Part shown: in pieces, positions 36,160-46,749 of the stretch
How positions within the stretch are numbered: the stretch's first letter is position 1
Layout of the letters: the number at the start of each line of letters is the position of its first letter
NCBI GenBank assembly: GCA_005879255.1
Contig: VBKY01000088.1
Span: forward strand, 1 to 57,605
Source: Deltaproteobacteria bacterium
GTDB taxonomy: Bacteria; Desulfobacterota_B; Binatia; UBA9968
Length of the DNA stretch: 57,605 nucleotides
Reading direction: 5' to 3'
Notes under the pieces: model-generated
The model's input: only the letters and a program-made list of their open reading frames with translations
The model's database searches: none
What the model was told of the DNA's origin: nothing
Translations under genes and position numbers: made by a program

Positions 36160-37511
36160 ACCCAGCGGTGTTTCGCGAGTACGACATTCGCGGTTTAGCG
36201 GAAAAGGATTTCGATGCGGACTTTGCACTGTTGCTGGGTAAGGTCCATGGCACCGCCATTGCGGAAATGGGCGGCACGAAAGTCACAGTTGGGCGCGATT
36301 GTCGCGCTACGTCCGATCCTTATGCCGAGTCGATTATCGCCGGCTTAGTCGCGACGGGGCTGCATGTCTATGACATCGGCGTATGTCCGACACCCTTGCT
36401 TTATTTTTCACTGTTTCACCTTGACGTCGATGGCGGCATTCAAGTGACGGCGAGCCATAATCCGTCGGAGTATAACGGTTTTAAAATCTGCCTCGGTAAG
36501 GAGACGCTGCACGGCGAGCAAATCCAAAGAATTCGCCTTCAAATGGAACGTAACGAGTTTCGCGAAAAAGCCGGCGGCAAAGTAGAGCGTTACGAGATTG
36601 TGGCGCCGTATCACCGCTATCTGCTCGCCGACGTGCCTCAGTTGGCGCGCCCGCTGAAAGTCGTGGTGGATGCCGGCAGCGGGGTCGGCGGACCCGTGGC
36701 CCCGCCGATTTTCAAACAGCTCGGCTGTACGGTATGGGAAATCGCCTGTACGCCGGATGCCGACTTTCCGTTCCACCACCCCGATCCGACCGTGCCGGAA
36801 AATTTGACGATGTTGATCGAAAAGGTCAAGGAAGAAAAGGCCGACCTCGGTATCGCCTACGATGGTGACGCCGACCGCATCGGCGCCGTGGACGAAAAGG
36901 GCAACATTCTGTGGGGAGATGAATTACTGATATTGTTTTCTCGCGATGTCCTTAAGCGAAATCCGAACTCAATCATTATTTCCGAGGTAAAATGTTCGCA
37001 GCGGCTCTACGACGATATCGCGAAAAACGGCGGTCGGCCCATTATGTGGAAGGCGGGCCATTCGCTACTCAAGGCCAAGATGAAAGAGACCCAGGCGCTG
37101 CTCGCCGGCGAAATGAGCGGTCATATGTTTTTCAAGGAGCGCTATTTCGGCTACGACGATGCGATTTATGCATCGCTGCGCTTGGTGGAGATCGTCGCGC
37201 GGTCGGAAAGACCTTTATCGGCGTTACTTGCCGACTTGCCGAAATGTGTCTCGACGCCGGAGATTCGCGTCGACTGTCCAGATGACAGAAAATTTCTGCT
37301 GGCAAAAAAAGCCACCGAATATTTTCGCCAGCACTACGACGTCATCGACATCGACGGTGTGCGAGTGCAGTTTGCTGAGGGCTGGGGACTCATCCGCGCT
37401 TCCAACACCCAGCCCGCGCTGGTGCTCCGCTTCGAAGCAAAGTCCGAGGCAAAGCTTAAAGAGTATCGCGCCCTGGTCGAAAACAAGCTCGGCGAGCTTG
37501 AGAGAGAATAA
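36156..37511 (+). CDS. Phosphomannomutase/phosphoglucomutase (AlgC/ManB type)
   Basis: The 451-residue alpha-D-phosphohexomutase has the phosphoserine loop GIQVTASHNPSEYNGFKI (about 92-109). The Mg site is DGDADRIGAVDEKG (about 233), sugar-binding GEMSGHMFFKERYFGYDD lies near 322, and the phosphate-contact loop is RASNTQPALVLRFEA near the C-terminus. It interconverts 1- and 6-phosphates of mannose or glucose for envelope polysaccharides. The start overlaps pdxA by 4 bases, which suggests coupling. Confidence 0.94.
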   Translation: MNPAVFREYDIRGLAEKDFDADFALLLGKVHGTAIAEMGGTKVTVGRDCRATSDPYAESIIAGLVATGLHVYDIGVCPTPLLYFSLFHLDVDGGIQVTASHNPSEYNGFKICLGKETLHGEQIQRIRLQMERNEFREKAGGKVERYEIVAPYHRYLLADVPQLARPLKVVVDAGSGVGGPVAPPIFKQLGCTVWEIACTPDADFPFHHPDPTVPENLTMLIEKVKEEKADLGIAYDGDADRIGAVDEKGNILWGDELLILFSRDVLKRNPNSIIISEVKCSQRLYDDIAKNGGRPIMWKAGHSLLKAKMKETQALLAGEMSGHMFFKERYFGYDDAIYASLRLVEIVARSERPLSALLADLPKCVSTPEIRVDCPDDRKFLLAKKATEYFRQHYDVIDIDGVRVQFAEGWGLIRASNTQPALVLRFEAKSEAKLKEYRALVENKLGELERE

Positions 37512-37519
37512 AACTCACG

Positions 37520-40066
37520 ATGGCGGGGGCGATCGTCATCAGAGGCGCGCGGGTCCATAACCTGAAAAATATCGACCTGGAGATTCCGCGCGATCGGTTG
37601 GTTGTTATAACCGGGGTCTCGGGATCGGGCAAATCCTCTCTGGCTTTCGACACGCTCTATGCCGAAGGGCAGCGGCGCTATCTGGAGTCTCTTGCCGCCG
37701 ACGCCCGGCAGCTGCTCCAACAGATGGAAAAGCCTGACGTCGATGCCATCAATGGGCTTTCTCCAACCATTGCTATCCAACAAAACACTGGATTGGTGAC
37801 TCCTCGCTCCACTGTTGGCACGATGACCGACATCTATGACTATCTCCGCCTGCTCTTCGCTCGCGTGGGACAGCCGACCTGTTTCGTATGCGGCCGCGAA
37901 GTCAGAGCCTACGCCGTCGAGCAAATCGTCGATCAATTGCTCGAGCTGCCGGCGCAAACCCGCATTCTTGTCTTGGCGCCCATTTCCGTCGCACGGCCGA
38001 GCGAAGTGAGCGAACGGTTGCGCGAGCTAGAGCGCCAAGGGTTTGCCAGAGTGATGGTCAACGGTCGGATGTTTGAGCTGGGTGATGAACTTCAGTGCGA
38101 CGGCGCCGAAGTGGGCCAGCTCGATCTTGTGGTCGACCGGCTGGTGTTGCGCGACGGCATCGAGAAGCGACTTGCCGATTCGCTCGAGGTGGCATCGCGT
38201 CACGGTGACCAAGTGATCAAGATCCGAGTTCTCGGCGCGCACGAAACCGATTCAGCCGAAGAAAGGGTGTTTAGTCAGAGGCTCGTTTGTGTGAACTGTG
38301 GCACGGCCATCCCCGAATTGACGCCGAGTCTCTTCTCTTTCAATAGCCCGCAGGGCGCCTGCGCGACGTGCAAAGGATTAGGCGTCATTTTTCGCCGCTC
38401 AAAGCGGCACAAAAGGAGCCACAATGGCTCGGACGCCGAAATCTGTCCTGATTGCGGCGGCACTCGGCTCAATCGGCAAAGCCGATCGGTAAGGATCCGG
38501 GATCATGATATTTCCCAGGTGGCCGCCAAGCCTATCGTTACAACAATCGATTTTTTCAACGACCTGCAACTCACAGAAGAACGAAGGACGGTTGGACAAA
38601 AAATCGTCGCCGAGATCATCTCCCGGCTCCGCTGCATGGCGCAATTGGGTCTCGACTATTTGAGCTTGGACCGATCGTCGGTGACACTCTCGGGCGGCGA
38701 GCTGCAACGGGTGCGCCTGGCGACGCAAATCGGGTCCGGATTGGCGGGAGTTCTTTACGTTCTCGATGAGCCGAGCATCGGCTTGCACCAAAAGGACAAT
38801 GCGCAGCTGGTGGCGCTTCTGAAACAGCTGCGCAATATGGGCAATTCCGTTGTCGTGGTTGAGCACGACCCGGAGACGATCTTGGCGGCGGATTACGTTA
38901 TCGACATGGGGCCGGGCGCCGGCATTCATGGCGGCCATGTGGTCGCACAAGGGTCGCCATCGGAAATTATTCATGACGGTCGTTCCCTCACCGGCCGCTA
39001 TTTAGCCCGTACGCTAAAAATTTCGCCTGCCGTCCAACGCCACATGGGTACAGGAAGGTCCCTGACAATTAAATCTGCCAGTGCGCGTAACCTGAAAAAT
39101 ATTACCGTGGAGATTCCGATCGGCGCGATGACTTGCGTGACCGGCGTTTCCGGTGCGGGTAAGAGCACCCTGGTGATGGAACTGCTCTACCACGGCGTGG
39201 CGCAACGACTACAGAAACTAAGGGTGAATGACCTGGCATTCTCAGATCTTGTCGGCTGGAAAAATTTCGACCGGGTGATTGGTGTTGACCAAACTCCTAT
39301 CGGCCGCACGTCCCGTTCCAATCCTGCCACCTATACAGGGGTTTATGATCATCTGCGCGATCTTTTCGCTCAATTGCCTGAGGCTCGTTTGCGGGGCTAC
39401 AAGGCGGAGCGATTTTCGTTCAATGTCAGCGGTGGGCGCTGTGAAGCCTGTGGCGGCGAGGGTATTACCCGGGTTGAAATGTACTTCCTTCCTGAATTGT
39501 TCCTAACTTGTGCGGTGTGCAAAGGGCGGCGCTACAATCGCGAAACATTGCAGGTCAAATACAAAGGGTTGAGCATCTCGGACATTCTCGACCTGACCGT
39601 AGATCAAGCCCTGGAACTGCTCAACAACATGCCGCCAATATACGATCGGCTGCGCATTTTGCGCGAGGTTGGATTGGGCTACCTGCGCCTCGGTCAGTCT
39701 GCGACTACGCTGTCCGGCGGCGAAGCGCAGCGCATTAAGCTCGCCCGTGAGTTGGCACGGAAATCGACGGGAAGATCGCTGTATATGCTCGATGAGCCAA
39801 CTACGGGACTCCATTTCGACGATGTCAAGAAACTCTTGGAGCTGCTCAACCGTCTAACCGATTTGGGGAACACGATCGTGGTGGTGGAGCATAACCTGGA
39901 CGTTATTAAATGCGCCGATTACGTGATCGATTTGGGACCGGAGGGCGGCGCTAGGGGCGGCGAAGTGGTTGCTCAGGGAACGCCGGAAGAGATCGCGCAG
40001 ATGTCCCATTCGATTACCGGCCAGTATCTAAAGCCGCTCCTCGAACCCCGGCCGGTGCCTCACTAA
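37520..40066 (+). CDS. uvrA: UvrA-like excinuclease ATPase with a truncated insertion domain
   Basis: The protein has 848 residues against about 940 for usual UvrA. The first ATPase half has Walker A GVSGSGKSSLAFDT, and a UvrB-binding-type region runs from about 115 to 250 (FARVMVNGRMFEL; VVDRLVLRDGIEKRLADS). The first zinc module CVNCG to CATCKGLGV is present. Only some 20 residues (RSKRHKRSHNGSDAE) then separate it from ICPDCGGTRLN, where normal UvrA has about 100. Signature LSGGELQRVRLATQIG and Walker B follow. The second half is complete (GVSGAGKSTLVM; CEACGGEG, CAVCKGRRYN; LSGGEAQRIKLARELA). It can still bind ATP; damage handling may differ. Confidence 0.9.
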   Translation: MAGAIVIRGARVHNLKNIDLEIPRDRLVVITGVSGSGKSSLAFDTLYAEGQRRYLESLAADARQLLQQMEKPDVDAINGLSPTIAIQQNTGLVTPRSTVGTMTDIYDYLRLLFARVGQPTCFVCGREVRAYAVEQIVDQLLELPAQTRILVLAPISVARPSEVSERLRELERQGFARVMVNGRMFELGDELQCDGAEVGQLDLVVDRLVLRDGIEKRLADSLEVASRHGDQVIKIRVLGAHETDSAEERVFSQRLVCVNCGTAIPELTPSLFSFNSPQGACATCKGLGVIFRRSKRHKRSHNGSDAEICPDCGGTRLNRQSRSVRIRDHDISQVAAKPIVTTIDFFNDLQLTEERRTVGQKIVAEIISRLRCMAQLGLDYLSLDRSSVTLSGGELQRVRLATQIGSGLAGVLYVLDEPSIGLHQKDNAQLVALLKQLRNMGNSVVVVEHDPETILAADYVIDMGPGAGIHGGHVVAQGSPSEIIHDGRSLTGRYLARTLKISPAVQRHMGTGRSLTIKSASARNLKNITVEIPIGAMTCVTGVSGAGKSTLVMELLYHGVAQRLQKLRVNDLAFSDLVGWKNFDRVIGVDQTPIGRTSRSNPATYTGVYDHLRDLFAQLPEARLRGYKAERFSFNVSGGRCEACGGEGITRVEMYFLPELFLTCAVCKGRRYNRETLQVKYKGLSISDILDLTVDQALELLNNMPPIYDRLRILREVGLGYLRLGQSATTLSGGEAQRIKLARELARKSTGRSLYMLDEPTTGLHFDDVKKLLELLNRLTDLGNTIVVVEHNLDVIKCADYVIDLGPEGGARGGEVVAQGTPEEIAQMSHSITGQYLKPLLEPRPVPH

Positions 40067-40094
40067 GTCATGTTGCCGATCGCAGTTTCTCGTT

Positions 40095-40215
40095 AAATAT
40101 CAATGTGTTAATTAATTAACGACGGCAGTTGACTCGGCTGGTAGTTTTGGTTAATTTAATATCAGACCAAATTAGTAGGTTATTTAGTCCCGATTTTGCT
40201 ATAATTTAAGGCAGC
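40095..40215 (+). promoter_or_regulatory. AT-rich promoter region of the Fe-S operon with a possible Rrf2-type operator
   Basis: The 150 bases before the first cysteine desulfurase gene are strikingly AT-rich in an otherwise GC-rich window. TTGACT (40129-40134) and TAATTT (40152-40157) are 17 bases apart, and a perfect TATAAT lies at 40200-40205. An imperfect palindrome ACCAAATTAGT (about 40166-40176), followed by TTAGTCCCGA, resembles IscR/Rrf2-type operators. The Rrf2 regulator encoded as the last gene of the operon could act here. A proposal only. Confidence 0.4.
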
Positions 40216-40219
40216 AGTG

Positions 40220-41458
40220 ATGAATATGAAAATTCCAATCTACCTCGACAATCACGCGACCACGCCCGTCGATCCACGGGTGTTGGCTGCCCTGCTGCCT
40301 TACTTCGCCGATAAATTCGGCAACGCAGCGAGCAAAAGCCACGTGTTCGGTTGGGAAGCTGAAGCAGCCGTCGATCGCGCGCGCGAGCAGGTCGCCAAGT
40401 CGATCGATGCGGCATCGGCTCGGGAGATTATATTCACCAGCGGCGCCACGGAGTCGGACAATCTCGCGATCAAGGGTGTCGCCGAGGCCAACCGCGATAA
40501 GGGCAACCACATTGTGACGTGCGTGACCGAGCACAAGGCGGTCCTGGACAGCTGCAAAGTGTTGGAGAAGCATGGATTTCAGGTTACCTATTTGCCCGTG
40601 GATTCATACGGCGTTATTGATCTCAGACGACTACGCGACGCCTTGACTGACAAAACAATCTTGATTTCGATCATGGCTGCGAATAACGAGATCGGCACAA
40701 TCCAAGCGATAAAAGAGATCGGTAGCTTGGCGAAAGAGAAAGGTATCCTTTTTCATACCGATGCGACACAAGCGATCGGCAAGATTCCGATCAACGTAAA
40801 GGATATGGGTATTGATCTGCTATCGTTGACGGCTCACAAAATGTACGGCCCTAAAGGAATTGGCGCTCTCTACGTCCGTTCGTCGCAGCCGCGAGTTAGG
40901 CTCGCAGCTGTTATCGATGGTGGCGGACACGAGCGCGGTATGAGATCGGGAACTTTAAATGTCCCTGGAATCGTCGGCTTGGGCGCATGTTGCGAGCTTG
41001 GGCAAAAAGAAATGAGTGCGGAGGGTGAGCGTCTTACCGCGCTAAGAGAGCGACTGAAAGCCGGCATTCTGAGTCAACTAGACGAAGTTTACATCAATGG
41101 TCATCCGCTACGGCGGCTGCCTGGCAACTTGAATATGAGCTTTGCGTACGTCGAAGGCGAGTCACTGTTGATGGCGCTGAAAGAAATCGCGGTCTCCACC
41201 GGTTCAGCCTGTACTTCGGCGAGTCTCGAGCCGTCCTACGTGTTGAAAGCGATTGGCTTGGAAGATGAGCTGGCACACAGCTCAATTCGCTTTGGTTTGG
41301 GCCGTTTTAATACCGAAGACGAAATCGACTATACCGTTCAACGGGTTGTCGAAGAGGTGCGACGGCTGCGAGCCATTTCACCGCTATACAGGGCCAGGAT
41401 GGTCAAATCGCAAAAACGACAGCAGGCGGAGCTTAAACAACAAGAGAGAGTTTCCTAG
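40220..41458 (+). CDS. iscS: Cysteine desulfurase, IscS type
   Basis: About 412 residues. It is a PLP enzyme that passes cysteine sulfur to Fe-S scaffolds. It shows the IscS-like start [15 protein letters not shown], then [15 protein letters not shown] and the PLP lysine in [30 protein letters not shown] and the mobile-loop active-site cysteine in [17 protein letters not shown] follow. ATG 40220 is used; GTG 40217 and ATG 40226 are alternatives. It opens an operon with an A-type carrier, SufB, a second desulfurase and an Rrf2 regulator. Confidence 0.94.
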   Translation: MNMKIPIYLDNHATTPVDPRVLAALLPYFADKFGNAASKSHVFGWEAEAAVDRAREQVAKSIDAASAREIIFTSGATESDNLAIKGVAEANRDKGNHIVTCVTEHKAVLDSCKVLEKHGFQVTYLPVDSYGVIDLRRLRDALTDKTILISIMAANNEIGTIQAIKEIGSLAKEKGILFHTDATQAIGKIPINVKDMGIDLLSLTAHKMYGPKGIGALYVRSSQPRVRLAAVIDGGGHERGMRSGTLNVPGIVGLGACCELGQKEMSAEGERLTALRERLKAGILSQLDEVYINGHPLRRLPGNLNMSFAYVEGESLLMALKEIAVSTGSACTSASLEPSYVLKAIGLEDELAHSSIRFGLGRFNTEDEIDYTVQRVVEEVRRLRAISPLYRARMVKSQKRQQAELKQQERVS

Positions 41459-41479
41459 ACGATTGTCGAGGGAGGATTA

Positions 41480-41809
41480 GTGTTTACGGGAGTTAATGTT
41501 ACCGATCGTGCCGCGGCACGAATCAAAGAATTGATGGCTGCCGAGAGCCGGACAGGTCAGGCATTGAGAGTGAAAGTAGTCGGGGGCGGTTGCTCGGGCT
41601 TACAGTATAAGGTCGACTTCGATGTTCCCAAACCGACCGATAAAGTCTTCGAGAAAGACGGCGCGAAGGTATTGGTGGACATGAAGAGCTTGCTTTATCT
41701 GAGCGGTACGGAGCTCGACTATAAAGACGAGCTGATGCAATCGGGATTCGTGTTTCAGAATCCGAATGTAAAAAAAGCCTGCGGCTGCGGCGCGTCGTTC
41801 ACGGTTTGA
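41480..41809 (+). CDS. A-type Fe-S carrier (IscA/SufA/ErpA family)
   Basis: The 109-residue protein has the three conserved cysteines: one in GGGCSGLQYKVDF (about 34-46) and two in the terminal CGCGASFTV. It delivers Fe-S clusters or iron to targets. The start is GTG 41480 with GGAGG five bases upstream. It lies 21 bases after iscS and 16 bases before sufB. The subtype (IscA, SufA or ErpA) cannot be fixed from sequence alone. Confidence 0.93.
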   Translation: MFTGVNVTDRAAARIKELMAAESRTGQALRVKVVGGGCSGLQYKVDFDVPKPTDKVFEKDGAKVLVDMKSLLYLSGTELDYKDELMQSGFVFQNPNVKKACGCGASFTV

Positions 41810-41825
41810 TTAGGAACTTTAAATC

Positions 41826-43286
<1,461 letters not shown>

Positions 43287-43373
43287 GGTTTCAGGTTCCA
43301 GGGGTCGGTTTTCGCGCCGGACGCCGAAGAAATTGCCCTTAGTCATTTGAGGTTAACCCTACGAGAAGCATTT

Positions 43374-44600
43374 ATGGCCGGGGAAATTTACTTCGATAAC
43401 AACGCGACCACTCGGGTGCTGCCCGAGGTTGCGGAAGTAATGCTGCCGTTTCTCACGGAGCATTACGGCAATCCGTCGAGCATTCACCGCTTCGGCAGCC
43501 AAGTTGGTCAGAGAATCGCTGACGCACGGGCGCAGGTTGCCAAGCTCATTGGCGCCGCCGATCCAGTGGAAGTCGTTTTCACCAGTTGCGGTACCGAAGG
43601 CGACAACGCAGCTATTCGCGGCATGTTGGAAGCGCGGCCGGAAAAGCGTCACATCGTGACGACGCAAGTCGAGCACCCGGCGGTGCTCGGTCTATGTCAG
43701 CATCTAGAAAAAAAGGGTTATCGCGTAACTTGGTTAGGGGTCGATCACGACGGCGCGCTCGATTTAGAAGAGTTGCATGCTGCGTTATCCGACGACACGG
43801 CACTGGTGTCGATCATGTGGGCGAACAACGAAACCGGAGTGATTTTTCCGGTCGCGGAAATCGGCGCGATCGTCAGATCCAAAGGCATCCCGTTTCACGT
43901 CGATGGCGTACAAGCCGCGGGTAAACTGGCGATCCAAGTAAGGGATTTGCCAGTCGATTTGTTGACGATTTCGGGTCACAAGTTCCACGCTCCCAAAGGT
44001 GTCGGCGCATTGTACGTGCGCCGCGGTATCAGCTTCCCACCGTTCATGATCGGCGGGCACCAGGAGCGCAACCGCCGCGCCGGAACAGAGAATGTTGCCG
44101 CGATTATCGGTATGGGCAGGGCCGCGGAAATCGCGCTTGGCCGGTTGGCGGAGGATGCCAGTAAGATGAAAAAGCTGCGCGATCAGCTGGAAACATTATT
44201 GCTCGATTCCTGTCCGGATAGCCGAGTGAATGGCCAGCGCCAGAATCGGCTACCGAATACGTTGAATATAAGTTTTCGCTATTTGGAAGGCGAATCGATT
44301 CTCGTGCTCTTGGATCAGCAGGGTATCTGCGCATCCACCGGCTCCGCCTGTACGGCGGGATCCTCAGAGCCCTCCCATGTGCTGCGGGCGATGAAAGTGC
44401 CGGCCGATTGGCTTCAAGGCGCGGTCCGCTTCAGTTTGAGCCGATTCAATACCGAAGAAGAAGTCCGTTATGTGAACCAAAAGGCCCCGACAATCGTCCA
44501 ACGGTTACTGGGTCTTTCCGCATTGGGCAAGCTGGGAAGCCAACAGCACCCCCAAGCCGAACGGGGAGCAGCGGCCAGCACCATCGGTGTAAGGGGGTAA
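43374..44600 (+). CDS. Second cysteine desulfurase, NifS/IscS type
   Basis: About 408 residues from ATG 43374. Key segments are IYFDNNATTRVLPEVAEVML, SCGTEGDNAAIRGML, the PLP lysine in SGHKFHAPKGVGALYVRRG, GGHQERNRRAGTENVAAIIG, and the active-site cysteine in STGSACTAGSSEPSHVLRAM. RRAGTENV and HAPKG are typical of the NifS subgroup, whereas the first copy at 40220 is of another subgroup. The C-terminal 35 residues (LGKLGSQQHPQAERG) are not conserved. Two desulfurases in one operon is unusual. Confidence 0.93.
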   Translation: MAGEIYFDNNATTRVLPEVAEVMLPFLTEHYGNPSSIHRFGSQVGQRIADARAQVAKLIGAADPVEVVFTSCGTEGDNAAIRGMLEARPEKRHIVTTQVEHPAVLGLCQHLEKKGYRVTWLGVDHDGALDLEELHAALSDDTALVSIMWANNETGVIFPVAEIGAIVRSKGIPFHVDGVQAAGKLAIQVRDLPVDLLTISGHKFHAPKGVGALYVRRGISFPPFMIGGHQERNRRAGTENVAAIIGMGRAAEIALGRLAEDASKMKKLRDQLETLLLDSCPDSRVNGQRQNRLPNTLNISFRYLEGESILVLLDQQGICASTGSACTAGSSEPSHVLRAMKVPADWLQGAVRFSLSRFNTEEEVRYVNQKAPTIVQRLLGLSALGKLGSQQHPQAERGAAASTIGVRG

Positions 44601-44607
44601 TGTTATT

Positions 44608-45066
44608 ATGGGGCTCATGCAAATTCCTCGGCGGGTCGACTATGGATTACGAGCGGTAATTTACCTTTCCGGCCAGGACCCCAAAAAATGCTGTTCCATT
44701 ACGGAGATTGCCAAGAATCAGGGCGTGCCGAAAAAATTCTTGGAGAAAATCATTCAGGATTTGATTCACGCTGGACTGATTAGGTCGAAACGGGGTTCTT
44801 GCGGCGGTTATTCGCTGGCCCGCGGGGCAGACGCGATCTCGTTTTGCGATGTCATAGAAGCGCTCGAAGGGCCGATCTCGGTCAATGCCTGCATGGACCA
44901 CGAAGTGGGCTGCGATCAGATTCCACGCTGCACGATGATTGGCGTGTGGAGCGAAGTGCAACAGCGCGTCACCGAGGTTTTGAGCCGCACGACCATAGCG
45001 GATTTGCGGCGGCCGGCCTGCAAGGAATTTTTAACGGCGTCCTCTTCTCTTTCGAGTGCGGCATGA
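44608..45066 (+). CDS. Rrf2 family transcriptional regulator (IscR-like)
   Basis: The 152-residue regulator has an N-terminal winged helix-turn-helix (IPRRVDYGLRAVIYLSG, then ITEIAKNQGVPKKFLEKIIQ). The Fe-S ligand cysteines are at about 100-115 (ACMDHEVGCDQIPRCTM), spaced as in IscR-like sensors. It probably binds a cluster and controls this operon, perhaps at the palindrome near 40166. The start may be 44608 or the internal ATG 44617 (MQIPRRV). It follows the second desulfurase by 7 bases. Confidence 0.9.
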   Translation: MGLMQIPRRVDYGLRAVIYLSGQDPKKCCSITEIAKNQGVPKKFLEKIIQDLIHAGLIRSKRGSCGGYSLARGADAISFCDVIEALEGPISVNACMDHEVGCDQIPRCTMIGVWSEVQQRVTEVLSRTTIADLRRPACKEFLTASSSLSSAA

Positions 45067-45130
45067 CCGGATTGAACAATCGCACGAGTCAAGTCGGTAA
45101 CAGGCCGCATCCCAACGGGAGGTGGTTTTT

Positions 45131-45589
45131 ATGAGTTATGATACGGGACTTAGCATGGAAGAGCGGGTGACATCGCTGTTTCAGCCGGACACGCTCCTGC
45201 CGGAGCAGTACCTTGAGACATTCCGGCGCAAGCTACATTTGGAGCCGGAGAAGAAACTGATGCTGGCGATTTTGGAAGACGCCATAGCCTGTTTTCAGAA
45301 ATACATCCTCGCCCGGGACGGCAAGGGTAAAGCCCTTTTCCGCGAGGCCGAGGAGTGGGTGCAAGAAAAGGGCGCTGAGGGAATCTTTTCCTTCGATAGC
45401 GTTTGTGAGACGTTGAGTTTCAATCCCGACTATCTTAGACGGGGAATGACCGACTGGAAGAGCAAAGTCTTGGCTGAACATACCCAGGCCAAGGTGTACC
45501 AACTCACCCCGCGACGGAGAAAACACAAACGAAGCGTGGCGATTCCCCGCAGGTCAGGACAGCGCCTGCGGCGGGTTGCCAGCCGTTAA
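45131..45589 (+). CDS. Conserved hypothetical protein
   Basis: The 152-residue protein starts at ATG 45131, preceded by GGGAGG; upstream start 45122 is less likely. The central part (LMLAILEDAIACFQKYILAR, then REAEEWVQEKG and SVCETLSFNPDYLRRGM) resembles a small helical family that I recall from deltaproteobacterial and related genomes, without known function. The tail is strongly basic (TPRRRKHKRSVAIPRRSGQR), which may bind nucleic acid. It lies 64 bases downstream of the Rrf2 gene. Confidence 0.75.
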   Translation: MSYDTGLSMEERVTSLFQPDTLLPEQYLETFRRKLHLEPEKKLMLAILEDAIACFQKYILARDGKGKALFREAEEWVQEKGAEGIFSFDSVCETLSFNPDYLRRGMTDWKSKVLAEHTQAKVYQLTPRRRKHKRSVAIPRRSGQRLRRVASR

Positions 45590-45617
45590 CCGGAATTGAG
45601 CGTTTAAAACCAATCAA

Positions 45618-45653
45618 GGCGGTGGTGGGGATAACCTGTCGCCGCTTTTTTTT
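45618..45653 (+). terminator. Candidate Rho-independent terminator after 45589
   Basis: GGCGGTGG at 45618-45625 can pair imperfectly with CTGTCGCCGC at 45636-45645, and a run of eight Ts follows (45646-45653). The stem is short and interrupted, but the T tract and position past the last gene of a plus-strand group support it. Confidence 0.45.
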
Positions 45654-45704
45654 GAGCGTTTTCCTTCCCTTGAAAAAAGTCGCGAACGAATTCATAGATT
45701 AATC

Positions 45705-46712
45705 ATGGCGAAAAGGAAAAAGGCAGGAAGGAAATCCCGGATCTGGCGGGCGCTCCACACTTCGAGATACCGCATCGGCGAATATGCGCTGCGTGGATCC
45801 ATCGGGTTTTTGCCTTATGTTCCATACCGGCTATGGTTGAGGTTTACGTGGTTGATGGCCTGTGTGACTTTCGTGTTGTTGCGGGATTATCGAAAGAGAA
45901 TGGAAGACAACGTCACGCTGGTTCTTGCCAAAGAAATCCCCCACGCCAAAGACCGCGCGGCCTTGGTTTGGCGCGCCTGGCTGAACTTTGCGCGTGGCAT
46001 CCTCGATACCCTTGCAGTGATGCATATGTCGAAACAACGAATCGTATCGACTGTCACGCTGGAAGGAGAAGAGCACATCAAGCGCGCCCTCGAGAAAGGC
46101 AAGGGAGTGCTGGCGCTGAGCGCTCACTTGGGAAGTTTCACGCTGATCGGCGCGCGCCTAGCAGCCGCAGGCTATCCATTCAGCGTCGTCGTGAAGCAGC
46201 CACCCGACGAGCGGTTTGCTCGCGTGGGCGATGATTATCGCGCCCAAATTGGCGTTCACACCATCTCGGCTAAGCCGCGCCGCGAAGCTGTGCGCGGTAT
46301 GCTCAAAGCGTTGCGCGCCAACCGCATCGTTTTAGTCATCGCCGATGAATTTAAGTCCGGCGACGTCATGGTCGACTTCTTTGGACTCAAGGCTCCGGCG
46401 CCGCGCGGCCCCGCCACCTTGGCGCTGCGCACGGGCGCGGTCACATTGCCAATGTTCGCGACGAGGCGGGCGGACGATTCGTTGGTTTTGGCAGTCGGCG
46501 AGGCCATCGCCCCGGTAGAGCGCGAGAATCTCGAGGAAAGTGTACTCGCAACTACCTCTGTCTACACCTGCCACCTCGAAGCGGCGATTCGCCGATTCCC
46601 GGATCAGTGGAACTGGTTCGGGCTGCCGCGGCGGGATGGCAAGTTTTCCCGCGCGCAAATGGCGCGTATGTGGAGAGAATCGAAACAATCTCGTACAGGC
46701 ACCTTGGACTAA
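45705..46712 (+). CDS. LpxL/HtrB-like lysophospholipid or lipid A acyltransferase, with the acidic catalytic position changed
   Basis: The 335-residue protein has an N-terminal basic/hydrophobic region and the LpxL/HtrB core (GVLALSAHLGSFTLIGARLA near 128-147, SVVVKQPPDERFARVGDDYR, ALRANRIVLVIADEF, then DFFGLKAPAPRGPATLALRT and IRRFPDQWNWFGLPRR). In this superfamily the H-x4-D/E motif supplies the catalytic His and acid. Here the His is kept, but the acidic place is Thr (HLGSFT). It may be impaired or use another acid. Its product would sit in the inner membrane. Confidence 0.82.
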   Translation: MAKRKKAGRKSRIWRALHTSRYRIGEYALRGSIGFLPYVPYRLWLRFTWLMACVTFVLLRDYRKRMEDNVTLVLAKEIPHAKDRAALVWRAWLNFARGILDTLAVMHMSKQRIVSTVTLEGEEHIKRALEKGKGVLALSAHLGSFTLIGARLAAAGYPFSVVVKQPPDERFARVGDDYRAQIGVHTISAKPRREAVRGMLKALRANRIVLVIADEFKSGDVMVDFFGLKAPAPRGPATLALRTGAVTLPMFATRRADDSLVLAVGEAIAPVERENLEESVLATTSVYTCHLEAAIRRFPDQWNWFGLPRRDGKFSRAQMARMWRESKQSRTGTLD

Positions 46713-46749
46713 GGAAGTTGTTACCTCATGAGCGCTGCGCAGGGGCGGT

